Positions 36,403 to 44,947 of a DNA stretch of 64,000 bases are shown here, piece after piece. A program made the position numbers and the translations under genes. The notes beneath the pieces are model-generated. The model was not told where the DNA came from and did not search any database. It saw only the letters and a program-made list of their open reading frames with translations. The DNA comes from Pseudoalteromonas rubra (GTDB lineage Bacteria; Pseudomonadota; Gammaproteobacteria; Enterobacterales; Alteromonadaceae): assembly GCF_000967655.1 (NCBI RefSeq), contig NZ_JXYA01000016.1, positions 186,001-250,000 of the forward strand. Reading direction: 5' to 3'. Within the stretch, counting starts at the first letter, position 1. Each line of letters begins with the position of its first letter.

Positions 36403-36930
36403 TTAAGTATCATGCTTTTCAATGATGAGGATAACTTCCCCGACTTTAAAACCCCATTTGATGATTTCTGTGCGGTTAAACAAGCGTTTTTCGTTAACCA
36501 AATACATCCAGTCGTCTAGCGTCACCTCCAGCGGCTTACCCTGATATTGGATCTCCAGCTGATATCGCCAATACAAAGCCGATCCTGCTGTTTCGCCTTG
36601 CGCAACCCCAATCACATCACCGGCGGTACCTTTATAGCGGTTATCCGCGGTTTTCTCGAGCTGCCAGACTCTGGTTGACTTCTCCCCGTCGTCGAAGCGA
36701 AACCACTCTTTCAGCTCACCTTTATTGCCGCGCCAGGTGCCTATCAAGTCGGCCTCAAAGCGCCGGGTAAGATTGCCACTGCGATCCAGCACTATCCCGT
36801 AGGCCGTGAGCTCACCTTCAAAAAATTGCTCCAGTGCCAACTCTGGTTTGGTGTCGCTGTAATCCGCAATCGTTTTGCTGGTGCAGCCACTCAGAGCCAA
36901 CGCCAGCAGCAAAGTTATAACTAGTTTCAT
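36403..36930 (-). CDS. DUF3833 lipoprotein
   Basis: A 175-residue lipoprotein (MKLVITLLLALALSGCTS, lipobox LSGC) of the DUF3833 family. The body is beta-rich with EQFFEGELTAYGIVLDRSG, GTWRGNKGELKEWFRF and LDDWMYLV, resembling lipocalin-like lipid binders. Family function is not established. It is the last gene of the eight-gene leftward operon controlled by the ECF sigma/ChrR pair, five bases after the chalcone-isomerase-like gene. A periplasmic role in handling modified fatty acids is inferred from this context. Confidence 0.85.
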   Translation of the reverse strand: MKLVITLLLALALSGCTSKTIADYSDTKPELALEQFFEGELTAYGIVLDRSGNLTRRFEADLIGTWRGNKGELKEWFRFDDGEKSTRVWQLEKTADNRYKGTAGDVIGVAQGETAGSALYWRYQLEIQYQGKPLEVTLDDWMYLVNEKRLFNRTEIIKWGFKVGEVILIIEKHDT

Positions 36931-36934
36931 TGTG

Positions 36935-37522
36935 TTACCTTCTTCCTATGAGCTGCTTTCTTAGCTTAGGCTCTGTGGTTTTTTCGGACAGCCAGATCCC
37001 TAAAAAGGCCGGCCCAAATGCACTGTCCTTAATCGCTCCTAAAAAACGCGCCGACGCTTTAAGATCAGATTCGGACAGCGACCCACTCAGCTCAGCTGGC
37101 GGTTCAGGGCGGAAATAAAAGCGACTTTGCAGGTCCTCATCGACCACCAGGATCAACTGGTTACCTTTGCGTATATCAGGCCAAAGCTGAGCAAGCTGCC
37201 GCAGCCATTGTTCACTGTTATCAAGCGAAAGCTGCTGTTTTTGCCACTGCTCTTCGGTTGCGTCAACCAACTCCTGCGCCTCAATGTCGCGCTTGTAGGT
37301 CAAGCTCAGTATCTGGGGATATTCAGTTTCCCGATAAGCCTCACCGCCGGTGTAAAGCGCAGCTGAGTAAACATCCCAGAACAAATAGCGCAAGTCTGCC
37401 GTACCGCGTAAATCAAGCTCCGACAGCTCAATTGATGTTGATGCCTCAGCCTGCGTCGAAACCACAGCGGGCGCCACAATTAATGCAACTGACAAAATCA
37501 AGCCGTTTAACTGTTTAAACAT
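36935..37522 (-). CDS. Chalcone-isomerase-like periplasmic protein
   Basis: A 195-residue secreted protein with signal peptide MFKQLNGLILSVALIVAPAV ... QAEAS. The chalcone-isomerase-like fold (PF16036 type) is suggested by LDLRGTADLRYLFWDVYSAALYTG and the closing AFGPAFLGIWLSEKT. Bacterial and eukaryotic fatty-acid-binding members of this fold bind fatty acids and lack isomerase activity. The start 37522 has AGGAG seven bases upstream; the open frame extends to 37600 but over the preceding gene. It sits in the ECF-sigma operon, overlapping the DUF2878 gene by eight bases. Confidence 0.82.
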   Translation of the reverse strand: MFKQLNGLILSVALIVAPAVVSTQAEASTSIELSELDLRGTADLRYLFWDVYSAALYTGGEAYRETEYPQILSLTYKRDIEAQELVDATEEQWQKQQLSLDNSEQWLRQLAQLWPDIRKGNQLILVVDEDLQSRFYFRPEPPAELSGSLSESDLKASARFLGAIKDSAFGPAFLGIWLSEKTTEPKLRKQLIGRR

Positions 37523-38030
37523 GTTGTACTCCTGTTTTCGCGACAAAACGGCTGTTAAGGTGAACCACCAGAGGCAACACAACCGCCCAGACAGCGCCAA
37601 AGACTATAAACAAATTGAAAACGGTCAGCGCGCTATCAAGTGCACCGAGTTTTATGCCGCCAATGTAGCTCAGAGCGCCAAACACCGCACCGAGTAAAGA
37701 CTGAACGCCCAGATGGCAACGTCCTAACCAGCTCAGACTGTGGTTGAGCGTCAAGGTAAAATGCCCCCACAAAAAAGCAAGCCACACAGGAAGCCAGGGC
37801 TGATCACCGGCAAACTGGATGACGCCCGCTGCCGCCAGAGCTTGGTCTACCAACAAACCAAGGGGTAAAACCATCAAGCTACTGAGGTCAGCCTTGCGAC
37901 TTGGCGACAACGCAAAGTGCAGCGCCAGCAACACTATGACGCCAATCAGTGCCTGGTGAGTGAACAAAGCACTCAACCACCACACTGACTGGAATATAAC
38001 GAGGTTAACTAGCCAGAAATTGCTCATCAT
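37515..38030 (-). CDS. DUF2878 integral membrane protein
   Basis: A 171-residue inner-membrane protein with about five hydrophobic segments: LVNLVIFQSVWWLSALF, ALIGVIVLLALHFAL, LMVLPLGLLVDQALAAAGVI, LLGAVFGALSYIGGIKLG and TVFNLFIVFGAVWAVVLPLV. It matches the DUF2878 family, found almost only in this type of operon. Function unknown. The start is MMSNF at 38030 (or the next ATG); the gene overlaps the end of the methyltransferase gene by 26 bases. Confidence 0.82.
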   Translation of the reverse strand: MMSNFWLVNLVIFQSVWWLSALFTHQALIGVIVLLALHFALSPSRKADLSSLMVLPLGLLVDQALAAAGVIQFAGDQPWLPVWLAFLWGHFTLTLNHSLSWLGRCHLGVQSLLGAVFGALSYIGGIKLGALDSALTVFNLFIVFGAVWAVVLPLVVHLNSRFVAKTGVQHV

Positions 38031-39282
38031 TGACCCCAACATATCTGGGTTTACGTGCAACTAAATGATGCGTACTGATCACCCGCTCCAAAAATGCGCC
38101 TTCACAATATTGCAGATAAAAGAGCCATAAACGTCTGAACTGCTCGTCAAATCCAAACGTGCGGATCTGCTGCCAGTTCTGCTCAAACTGAACCCGCCAG
38201 CGTTTGAGCGTTTGCGCATAATGCAGTCCGATATCGTCTATACCTCGCACCACCATATCCGTCTGTGTGGCCAGGTGTTGTGACATCACAGCCACAGATG
38301 GCAGACACCCGCCTGGGAAAATATAACGCTGGATGAAATCCACGTTATTGCGGTAATGATCGTAGCGACTGTCAGAAATGGTAATAGCCTGCAGTAGCAT
38401 CAGACCATCGTCTTTTAACAGGCTACTGCACTTGGCAAAAAAGCCCGGCATATAACTGTGCCCAACGGCCTCGATCATCTCGATGGAAACCAGCTTATCG
38501 AACTTACCCTCAAGTAAGCGATAATCTTGCTTTAACAGGGTTATCTGCCCCTGCAAACCAGCCGCTTCAATTCTTTGCGCTGTATAGTCATGCTGAGCGT
38601 CGGAAATCGTCGTGGTCGTCACCTTACAGCCATAGTTTTGCGCCGCAAATATTGCCAGTGCACCCCAGCCCGTTCCAATTTCTAGTAAATGGTCATCGGC
38701 GCTCAGCTCAAGTTTGTCACAAATGATTTTTAGCTTGTTATGTTGGGCCTGCTCGAGGGGCTGCTCCAAGGTTTCAAAGACCGCGCTGGAATACATCATG
38801 GTTGGGTCAAGAAATGCCTGATACAGATCATTACTTAAATCATAATGGGCCAGTATGTTTTGCTTAGAGCCCGACTCACTGTTGCGATTGCCAAAGTGAA
38901 AGAGGCGATTTTTCACGGCGCTAAGCCAGGACATTTTGCCTTCCAGTTCATCCAGCTGAGATTGTGCGCGGGCAAACATGCGGATCACTTTGGTCAGGTC
39001 AGGGCTATGCCACTTCCCTTCAATAAACGCCTCTGCGGCGCCAATACCGCCTCCTTTAAGCACATCCAGGTAAAAACTAATGTCATTGACGAAGATGGTT
39101 GCCTGTAGTCTGGGTTGCATCGCCCCCAGTATGACTTTTTCACTGCCCTCAATGATCTCAAGGCGGTCATGTTCCAGTTTTTCAAGCAACTTAAAAATGA
39201 CGGCTCTGGCTTTATTTATCATCAACTGATGCCACCAGGATACCGTGGCAGGCTTAGAGATGGTTTGGCTATTTTGTTCCAT
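38005..39282 (-). CDS. Cfa-type SAM-dependent fatty-acyl methyltransferase
   Basis: A 425-residue relative of cyclopropane-fatty-acyl-phospholipid synthase, which transfers a methylene or methyl from SAM to the double bond of membrane phospholipid acyl chains. The N-terminal lipid-binding region (residues 1-120) precedes QNILAHYDLSNDLYQAFLDPTMMYSSAVF. The SAM motif is LLEIGTGWGALAIFAA, and VSIEMIEAVGHSYM and YIFPGGCLPS are family signatures. In ChrR-sigma operons such genes include the methylase for furan fatty acids (UfaM) in Rhodobacter; which product forms here is inference. It is the fifth gene in the operon. Confidence 0.92.
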   Translation of the reverse strand: MEQNSQTISKPATVSWWHQLMINKARAVIFKLLEKLEHDRLEIIEGSEKVILGAMQPRLQATIFVNDISFYLDVLKGGGIGAAEAFIEGKWHSPDLTKVIRMFARAQSQLDELEGKMSWLSAVKNRLFHFGNRNSESGSKQNILAHYDLSNDLYQAFLDPTMMYSSAVFETLEQPLEQAQHNKLKIICDKLELSADDHLLEIGTGWGALAIFAAQNYGCKVTTTTISDAQHDYTAQRIEAAGLQGQITLLKQDYRLLEGKFDKLVSIEMIEAVGHSYMPGFFAKCSSLLKDDGLMLLQAITISDSRYDHYRNNVDFIQRYIFPGGCLPSVAVMSQHLATQTDMVVRGIDDIGLHYAQTLKRWRVQFEQNWQQIRTFGFDEQFRRLWLFYLQYCEGAFLERVISTHHLVARKPRYVGVNDEQFLAS

Positions 39283-39285
39283 GTA

Positions 39286-40095
39286 TCACTTCGCTTTATT
39301 ACAGTTAGAATGCGTTTCGGGGTGCGGTATGAAAGGCACACGCTTCACCCAAAGTTTGAGTGCCTGCCAGTAAATCGCCAGGCATATTTTCAATGTCATA
39401 GAGGGCAAACACAGGCCAAGCCCCAACAGGCTTTTAACCGACAAGGGTGTTGACTTGAGTGCCATGGTGGCATCAAACAGCTTGTCGTCTTGTAAGGCGC
39501 CCTTTTGCTTGTACTCATGTTCGGCCGTAGCGTGGTTTTCTATGTGCACCAGTAATCGCCCTGCTCCTTGTGCGGGCGGCGCACTAACACGCCACAAATA
39601 CTGCATATCCAGAGTCATAAATGGCGACACATGAAATACCTTATCGGTTCTATGCGCCTGACTGATATCGACCAGATAATAATGTCGCTGATTCCATGGG
39701 GTGTTGCTTACTTCTGCCAGCATCAGGTTACACTTGCCCTGCTCGTCGTAACAGAAGTACACATTAAGCGGGCTGAAATATAATCCCAGACAACGCCCCT
39801 GAACCAGTGCTTTTACGCGACCTCCGGGCCATTGCCCGCCAAGCTCTATGACTTTGTTTTTTATACGTTGTTGCAGCGTGCCGGGATCACCTTTGAGGTA
39901 GTCTTGTTGGCAAAAACGAATGGGCCGATACCACTGGGGACCAATGAGTCCTCTGCCTTTTTGCACAAAGGTGTCTTCATCCAGATCCAGGCACAGCATA
40001 TAAAGGCGATAGGAAAAGCCATGAGGCACAGGAGCAAAGCGCCGATGCCTGACTTGGCCTACATATAAGGGCGAACTGTGCAGCGTGTCACTCAT
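39286..40095 (-). CDS. DUF1365 family protein
   Basis: A 269-residue protein with the DUF1365 pattern: [66 protein letters not shown] and [10 protein letters not shown]. Family function is not firmly established; it is nearly always encoded with an FAD oxidoreductase and a Cfa-type methyltransferase, implying a shared fatty-acid modification. A C-terminal hydrophobic stretch ([22 protein letters not shown]) may dock on the membrane. It abuts the neighbouring FAD gene with a one-base overlap. Confidence 0.88.
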   Translation of the reverse strand: MSDTLHSSPLYVGQVRHRRFAPVPHGFSYRLYMLCLDLDEDTFVQKGRGLIGPQWYRPIRFCQQDYLKGDPGTLQQRIKNKVIELGGQWPGGRVKALVQGRCLGLYFSPLNVYFCYDEQGKCNLMLAEVSNTPWNQRHYYLVDISQAHRTDKVFHVSPFMTLDMQYLWRVSAPPAQGAGRLLVHIENHATAEHEYKQKGALQDDKLFDATMALKSTPLSVKSLLGLGLCLPSMTLKICLAIYWQALKLWVKRVPFIPHPETHSNCNKAK

Positions 40096-41348
40096 TACAG
40101 GTCATCCAGGCTAATGCCGAACCGTGCTGCTACATCAACCGCACTGCGCACGCCGTCTTCGTGAAAACCGTTGTACCAATAGGCGCCCGCAAAATGAGTA
40201 TGCTGAAGTCCACAAATTTCCTTGCGACGCTGTTGGGCCGCCATGCTCTGGGTATTGAATACCGGATGCGCGTATTGATATTGTCCAATCACCTTGTCTT
40301 CATCGATTGGCTGGTTCAGCGTCACACAAAAGGTGCATGGTGCCTCAATACCCTGCAATATATTCATATTGTATGTTACTGCCGCAGGGCGAGATTCATT
40401 GTTGTCGAGCAAGTAGTTCCAGGCAGCCCAGGCTAAACGACGCTTCGGCAGCAAGTCCGTATCAGTATGTAAAATCACTCTGTTTTTTGCGTAAGGAATA
40501 GCCGAGAGCACGCTGATTTCTTCTGCGCTGGCATCGCCGAGTAAGTTGAGCGCCTGATCGCTATGACAGGCCAGTACCACCTCATCAAATTCACTGACGG
40601 TATCAGCAAAGTGCAACTGAACACGGCCGTTTTCTCGGGTCACTTTTTTGATGTCTGCATCAAGATGGATATTGGCCTCCAGACCACTTAACAGCGGCGC
40701 AATATACTGCTTAGAGCCACCCGGGATCACATACCACTGGGGCCTGTCGCTGATATTGAGTAAGCCGTGATGATAAAAAAAGCGGACAAAAAATTTGAGC
40801 TCGAATTCCTTCATTTTCTGTAAACTGGTAGACCAGATTGCAGCGCCCATCGGCAAAATATAATGTTCAGCAAAAAATTCGCTGAAGTTTTGCTCATCAA
40901 GAAAACTGCCCAATGTTTCGTTAGCAGAAAATTCATCTTCCGCGAAGCGCTGTTTGGCAGTTTTATTAAAACGTACAATTTCTCGGATCAGGCGCCAAAA
41001 TTTAGGACGAACTAAGTTACGTCGTTGTGCGAACAAGGTATTAAGGTCGTGACCGTTGTATTCCAGCCCGGTGTCTTTATTGTGCACACTGAAACTCATT
41101 TCAGTGGGCTTGCCCTGGATCCCCAGTTTATCCATCAATTTAATGAAGTTTGGATAAGTTCGGTCGTTATAAACAATAAACCCGGTATCAACCTGATAGG
41201 TTTGGCCCTGGTACTCAACCTCTTTTGTGGCAGTGTGGCCACCAAGGCGGTCTCTTTTTTCGAACAAATGTACATCGTGTTGGGTACTGAGCAAACGTGC
41301 ACAGACCATACCTGAAACGCCACTACCAATGACGGCTATTTTTTTCAT
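40095..41348 (-). CDS. FAD-dependent amine-oxidase-like oxidoreductase
   Basis: A 417-residue flavoprotein: dinucleotide fold [21 protein letters not shown], second motif [15 protein letters not shown], substrate-region [15 protein letters not shown], and the C-terminal [23 protein letters not shown]. This is the 'predicted NAD/FAD-binding' group related to phytoene desaturases. In Rhodobacter a desaturase of the furan-fatty-acid pathway (UfaD) is a flavoprotein in the same regulon, so a role in desaturating methylated acyl chains is plausible. ATG 41348 is used; ATG 41360 four codons upstream is possible. Confidence 0.88.
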   Translation of the reverse strand: MKKIAVIGSGVSGMVCARLLSTQHDVHLFEKRDRLGGHTATKEVEYQGQTYQVDTGFIVYNDRTYPNFIKLMDKLGIQGKPTEMSFSVHNKDTGLEYNGHDLNTLFAQRRNLVRPKFWRLIREIVRFNKTAKQRFAEDEFSANETLGSFLDEQNFSEFFAEHYILPMGAAIWSTSLQKMKEFELKFFVRFFYHHGLLNISDRPQWYVIPGGSKQYIAPLLSGLEANIHLDADIKKVTRENGRVQLHFADTVSEFDEVVLACHSDQALNLLGDASAEEISVLSAIPYAKNRVILHTDTDLLPKRRLAWAAWNYLLDNNESRPAAVTYNMNILQGIEAPCTFCVTLNQPIDEDKVIGQYQYAHPVFNTQSMAAQQRRKEICGLQHTHFAGAYWYNGFHEDGVRSAVDVAARFGISLDDL

Positions 41349-42070
41349 CTTTTTATCCATTTTGCCGCAACATGTCGCCAAACGTTATGCGGCAACCAAC
41401 CAAAAAATTTAAGCAGGTAGGTAAACCTGCGAGGAAAGTGAATATCAAACTGTTTGTTTTCTACCCCTTGAAAGATACGCTCCGCGGCTTGTTCGCTGGT
41501 TACCTGACAAGGCATTGGGAAATCATTTTTTTGGGTAAGCGGGGTATCTACAAAACCCGGATGTACAACACTTACCTGAATACCGCTTCCGGCCAAATCC
41601 ACATCCAATGTCTTGGCCAAATAGGTCAGTCCGGCCTTGGAAGCGCCGTAGGCCTCAGCACGTGGCAGTGGTAAAAAGCTGGCCGATGAGCTGACAAAAA
41701 CCAAAAATGCGCTGCTGTTAAGTTTGCCAAGCCAGGCATCCAGGCAGTAGCCGACTGAGATCAGGTTAACGCGGATGATGCGCTCAAACAGTGCTGAGTC
41801 GAATTGTTTGGCGTCGTCTATGTATTCACAACCACCGGCGTTGAGAATAATCCCATCCAACTGTGGCAGCTTATCCGCCACCTCAAAAATGGCAGCCTTA
41901 TCGTTAAGATCAAAGCATATATGCCGGACTTGTTCAGATTCAGGCAAAACCGATTGAAGCTTGTCTTTGTTACGGCCACAAACGTGCACTCTGTATCCTG
42001 CGTCTTTATAGCGCTTGGCCAGTGCCAGCCCTATTCCGGAGCTGGCGCCGGTAATTAAAACTTCGGGCAT
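41345..42070 (-). CDS. Short-chain dehydrogenase/reductase
   Basis: A 241-residue NAD(P)-dependent SDR. The cofactor motif is TGASSGIGLALAKR, then LNAGG (NNAG-equivalent), a Ser in VFVSSSASF and the catalytic YGASK (Tyr-x-x-x-Lys). The C-terminal tail (FTYLLKFFGWLPHNVWRHVA) is hydrophobic and may associate with the membrane. It overlaps the SnoaL-like gene by 16 bases and the FAD gene by four. It belongs to the ECF sigma-controlled operon; substrate unknown, perhaps an oxidised fatty acyl intermediate. Confidence 0.9.
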   Translation of the reverse strand: MPEVLITGASSGIGLALAKRYKDAGYRVHVCGRNKDKLQSVLPESEQVRHICFDLNDKAAIFEVADKLPQLDGIILNAGGCEYIDDAKQFDSALFERIIRVNLISVGYCLDAWLGKLNSSAFLVFVSSSASFLPLPRAEAYGASKAGLTYLAKTLDVDLAGSGIQVSVVHPGFVDTPLTQKNDFPMPCQVTSEQAAERIFQGVENKQFDIHFPRRFTYLLKFFGWLPHNVWRHVAAKWIKR

Positions 42071-42540
42071 GTCTGCTGCCCTCCATTGTCTGTGCCAGAC
42101 GCTTGCTCCCCACTAATGCGAGATTTAAGCCAGCGTACCCCCATCCCCATGACGGGAATATGCTCATACAGTAAGCTGCCAGCATCAAAGTAGTCACGGT
42201 GCATTATCACTCTGCCATCCTGCACTTTTAAAAAGGAGTGGCCATCTACACTTATCTCTCGCCCTTTACTCAAGCGCTTGTGTCTGTAGTGCATAGTCCA
42301 GTACAACGCAGCCTGATCGCCCTGAGATAAGCTGTGCTGTATATCAAACTGACAGCTGATCACATTGCTGTACATATCGCTAAAATAAGTGCTCAGATTT
42401 TGTAATCCACTGATCCCATGAAGCGGGTCACTAAACTGAATGTCAGGATGGTAAATTTCTTCCAACAAGTGCAAGGTTTCTTTGTCCAGCTTATTGTAAA
42501 TCCTTACAAAATTGCTGAGCCAGTCTGGTTGTTCGGTCAT
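42055..42540 (-). CDS. SnoaL/NTF2-like protein, first gene of the sigma-ChrR operon
   Basis: A 161-residue cone-shaped NTF2-fold protein: LSNFVRIYNKLDKETLHLLEE, YHPDIQFSDPLHG, YWTMHYRHKRL and VDGHSFLKVQDGRVIMHRDYFD, the usual SnoaL_2 pattern. Catalytic or binding role unknown. The start at 42540 has AAAGGA nine bases upstream. A TGATCT-N18-TACAAC promoter lies about 35-60 bases before the start. It leads the operon that runs through SDR, FAD, DUF1365, Cfa, DUF2878, chalcone-isomerase-like and DUF3833 genes. Confidence 0.85.
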   Translation of the reverse strand: MTEQPDWLSNFVRIYNKLDKETLHLLEEIYHPDIQFSDPLHGISGLQNLSTYFSDMYSNVISCQFDIQHSLSQGDQAALYWTMHYRHKRLSKGREISVDGHSFLKVQDGRVIMHRDYFDAGSLLYEHIPVMGMGVRWLKSRISGEQASGTDNGGQQTCPKF

Positions 42541-42568
42541 TACTCTGTCCTTTTTGCTAATATGCTTT

Positions 42569-42598
42569 GTTGTACGCGTGCAACACAGCATCAGATCA
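42569..42598 (-). promoter_or_regulatory. Predicted ECF-sigma promoter of the SnoaL-to-DUF3833 operon
   Basis: On the minus strand TGATCT (42593-42598), an 18-base spacer, then TACAAC (42569-42574). This mirrors the promoter before the sigma gene itself (TGATCC-N18-TATAGG) and the known -35 TGATCC of RpoE/ChrR-type ECF sigma factors. Confidence 0.65.
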
Positions 42599-42720
42599 AA
42601 CTCTTCCAGGTTCCAGCAACCTTTTGTCCGGGCGGCAGCCTTCCAAAGTTCGTAAACTTGCTCTTTTACTACATTAGCAGCATTTGCGATAAAACGCCTG
42701 AAATCAGCACCCTATAAACG

Positions 42721-42748
42721 AAAAAAGCACAAAGACGGGCTTTGTGCT
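42721..42748 (-). terminator. chrR terminator
   Basis: On the minus strand AGCACAAAG-cccgt-CTTTGTGCTTTTTT, a 9-bp stem with a T run, 40 bases after the chrR stop. It separates the sigma-chrR pair from the SnoaL operon. Confidence 0.9.
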
Positions 42749-42787
42749 CAACTCGAAGGACGAATTAGAAGGTATTTTACTGCTGGC

Positions 42788-43438
42788 CTAGTAAATCAGC
42801 TTGCCAATAGGATTAAACAGCTGACTAAGCCCCTGGCTAAAGTGCAGTGCATCGTCAGCCAGCGTAAAGCACAGGCACGACTCGGTTGCGACTGGCGAGT
42901 GTTCATGCTCCCCGTCAAGCATAATGAAATCGCCCGGCACATAGCTGTCCATTTCATCTTTGAAAGTGCCCGAAAGCAGCAACGTCAGCTCAAACCCTTT
43001 GTGGGTGTGTTGTGGCACACTACCACCTTTTTCAATGTGTAATAAACTGGCATGAAGCTTTCCATCGCCCAGATTCAACCTGGAGCGAGATAACTTGCCG
43101 AGTTTTAACCAGCCACTCAGACCGACATTTTGTAAACTGGATGGCAGTACAAATTGCTCTCCCTTAACCTCTATTTCGAGAGGCGCTGGTGCAGGGTCTT
43201 CAGCAAACATAGTGTTTTCTGTTATCTGGGCGATTAAATCGTCCCAGTTTTCATCGCCTTGCAGTTCCATATCCTCACCGGCAAAGCTATGCGCACAGCT
43301 TGCTTCAAACTGACTAGTCAGCTGCTGACATTGCGGGCACATAGCCACATGCATACTCACAGCCACACTGAGTGACGCGCACAGTTCTCCCTGAACATAA
43401 GATTGAAGAATTTGTTCGGATGGGTGATATTTAATCAT
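42788..43438 (-). CDS. chrR: ChrR-family zinc anti-sigma factor with cupin sensor domain
   Basis: A 216-residue anti-sigma factor that holds the ECF sigma encoded just upstream. The N-terminal zinc-binding anti-sigma domain has His5, His30, Cys34 and Cys37 (HVAMCPQC), the ligand set known in Rhodobacter ChrR. The C-terminal cupin domain has His144-x-His146 and Glu150 (QHTHKGFE) and a further His in GEHEHS near 178-180. In the family, singlet oxygen or organic hydroperoxide causes release of sigma. The first codons overlap the sigma gene end by eight bases, giving matched synthesis. Confidence 0.92.
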   Translation of the reverse strand: MIKYHPSEQILQSYVQGELCASLSVAVSMHVAMCPQCQQLTSQFEASCAHSFAGEDMELQGDENWDDLIAQITENTMFAEDPAPAPLEIEVKGEQFVLPSSLQNVGLSGWLKLGKLSRSRLNLGDGKLHASLLHIEKGGSVPQHTHKGFELTLLLSGTFKDEMDSYVPGDFIMLDGEHEHSPVATESCLCFTLADDALHFSQGLSQLFNPIGKLIY

Positions 43439-44039
43439 GGTGCTCCCCCATATGTGCTTTCAGTTTACCCAGTGCCAGTCTCAGTCGGGATTTTACGGTG
43501 CCCAAAGGTATGCCGAGTTGATTTGCCAACTCTTCCTGGCTCAGTTCCTGAAAATAAATGCCTTTAACAACATTTTTTTGTTCTTCAGGTAGCTTTTCTA
43601 CATACTCTACGAGCTGCCTGTCCAACAAATGATCGGAAAATTCGGCGCTGTCATCACGTTCATTGCTATGTTGCTGCCAGATGTCCTCACTGAGGTTGTC
43701 CTCGCGGTTGGTCTGCATCTTTCTGAGCATATCGAAGGACTGATTACGCACCAAGGTATAGATCCAGGTGGTTACCGCGCCTTTTTCGGCATTAAATAGG
43801 TGCGCTTTTCGCCACACATTAGCCATGCTTTCCTGCAACAGCTCTTGTGCCTGGCTTGCATCGCCAAAGCGTTGGCGCCCTAAGTGCAACACCTTAGGTG
43901 CAAACCACTTAAATAAACAGGCGAATGCTTTTCTGTCCCTTTGCTTGGCAATGCGGTGCATCCAGTCGCACAGCTGCGCCTGTTGCTCGGGACTGAGCAG
44001 GCGTTGCTCCGAAGTTTGTGTAGCAGCAACGTCTTTCAT
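43431..44039 (-). CDS. rpoE: ECF sigma factor of the RpoE/ChrR type
   Basis: A 202-residue group IV sigma factor. Region 2 is FACLFKWFAPKVLHLGRQRFGDASQAQELLQESMANVWRK in shorter form (core helix plus WIYTLVRNQSFDMLR), and region 4 is LPEEQKNVVKGIYFQELSQE then LGIPLGTVKSRLRLALGKLK. It directs transcription of its own operon and the fatty-acid-modification operon. The start at 44039 is chosen because AAGGG lies six bases upstream and the length is typical; in-frame ATGs at 44090 and 44108 would give longer forms. It is translationally coupled to chrR. Confidence 0.9.
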   Translation of the reverse strand: MKDVAATQTSEQRLLSPEQQAQLCDWMHRIAKQRDRKAFACLFKWFAPKVLHLGRQRFGDASQAQELLQESMANVWRKAHLFNAEKGAVTTWIYTLVRNQSFDMLRKMQTNREDNLSEDIWQQHSNERDDSAEFSDHLLDRQLVEYVEKLPEEQKNVVKGIYFQELSQEELANQLGIPLGTVKSRLRLALGKLKAHMGEHHD

Positions 44040-44146
44040 AACTGACCCTTGTGGCGTTTCGGTACTTTGCTGACGGCTTTTTTCTATCATTAGCTCACAT
44101 CCATACATAATGGAAGTTTAAAAACGGATTTTTTATTTCTGTAGAC

Positions 44147-44176
44147 CCTATACGTGGAACGAATAGATTTGGATCA
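44147..44176 (-). promoter_or_regulatory. Predicted autoregulated ECF-sigma promoter
   Basis: On the minus strand TGATCC (44171-44176), an 18-base spacer, and TATAGG (44147-44152), upstream of the sigma-chrR genes. The -35 matches that known for RpoE/ChrR sigma factors, and the spacing equals that of the second site at 42569-42598. Confidence 0.72.
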
Positions 44177-44194
44177 CACATGCTGACGAATATA

Positions 44195-44770
44195 TCAGTC
44201 GTCCTGACCCGTTAAAATGGTATCAAGGAATTTCAGTGCCTGAGGCAATGTACCTGGCTCGCAAAAACCCTCTTTATGCTCCGGAGAAAACGGTAAAATT
44301 TCCAAGAAACGTCCGGCTACCCAGGCGGCATCCTCAAAGCGCGGCTCAGGATAGAGCGCTGCCAGCTCTGGATTTTGTTTGAATATACGCAGCAGCTCGT
44401 CACTGACGTGCTGATATCTGGGCGCCAGCTCGCAATGCGACCAGTGTAATCTTACATCAAAGCGAGCCTGACGTAATCCGTCCGCTTCCATCCAGACTTC
44501 GGTTACATCCAGCAAGCCCTTAGAGCGCACATCTATGGTCAGAATATCATCTTCCGCGGAGCCAAAATCAATAATTTCGACCCAGCTTGCCCAGGGGGCT
44601 GTCTGATATTCAGTCGCAGACTTATACAAGCTCAGCGCAAAGTGACGGTCGTCACCCGCTTCTTTCACCATACGTAAATACTTTTGTTCAAATATCCGCA
44701 ACCGGGTGACGCCACCGGGCAGCAGAAATAGGGGTAGTGGAAAAAGTGCCATTTGCACGCTTTGCATCAT
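44195..44770 (-). CDS. LON substrate-binding-domain protein
   Basis: A 191-residue protein made of only the N-terminal (substrate-binding) domain of Lon protease: ALFPLPLFLLPGGVTRLRIFEQKYLRMV, then TIDVRSKGLLDVTEVW, without AAA+ or protease domains. Such proteins are widespread but of unclear role. A start at 44770 (MMQSVQM) or 44752 (MALFPLP) is possible; neither has a strong ribosome-binding site. It sits between the ECF-sigma promoter and the bkd terminator; its end lies 19 bases from the -35 box of the sigma gene. Confidence 0.85.
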   Translation of the reverse strand: MMQSVQMALFPLPLFLLPGGVTRLRIFEQKYLRMVKEAGDDRHFALSLYKSATEYQTAPWASWVEIIDFGSAEDDILTIDVRSKGLLDVTEVWMEADGLRQARFDVRLHWSHCELAPRYQHVSDELLRIFKQNPELAALYPEPRFEDAAWVAGRFLEILPFSPEHKEGFCEPGTLPQALKFLDTILTGQDD

Positions 44771-44891
44771 AAAATCAGGCCAAACAATTAATTCTGACTT
44801 GTAATACGCATAAGCGATTTACACGGATCAACGAAAATCTAACTCGCTAAGCCAGTAGGTGCTTTTTAGTTTTTTGAGCGGTGAGGGCATT

Positions 44892-44915
44892 AAAAAAGGG
44901 CCGTAAAGGCCCTTT
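44892..44915 (-). terminator. Terminator of the bkd operon
   Basis: On the minus strand AAAGGGCC-tttac-GGCCCTTTTTTAA, with a T run, about 32 bases after the E2 stop codon. Confidence 0.9.
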
Positions 44916-44947
44916 ACAACAAGTAAGAAACTAGCAAAAAGCGATGA

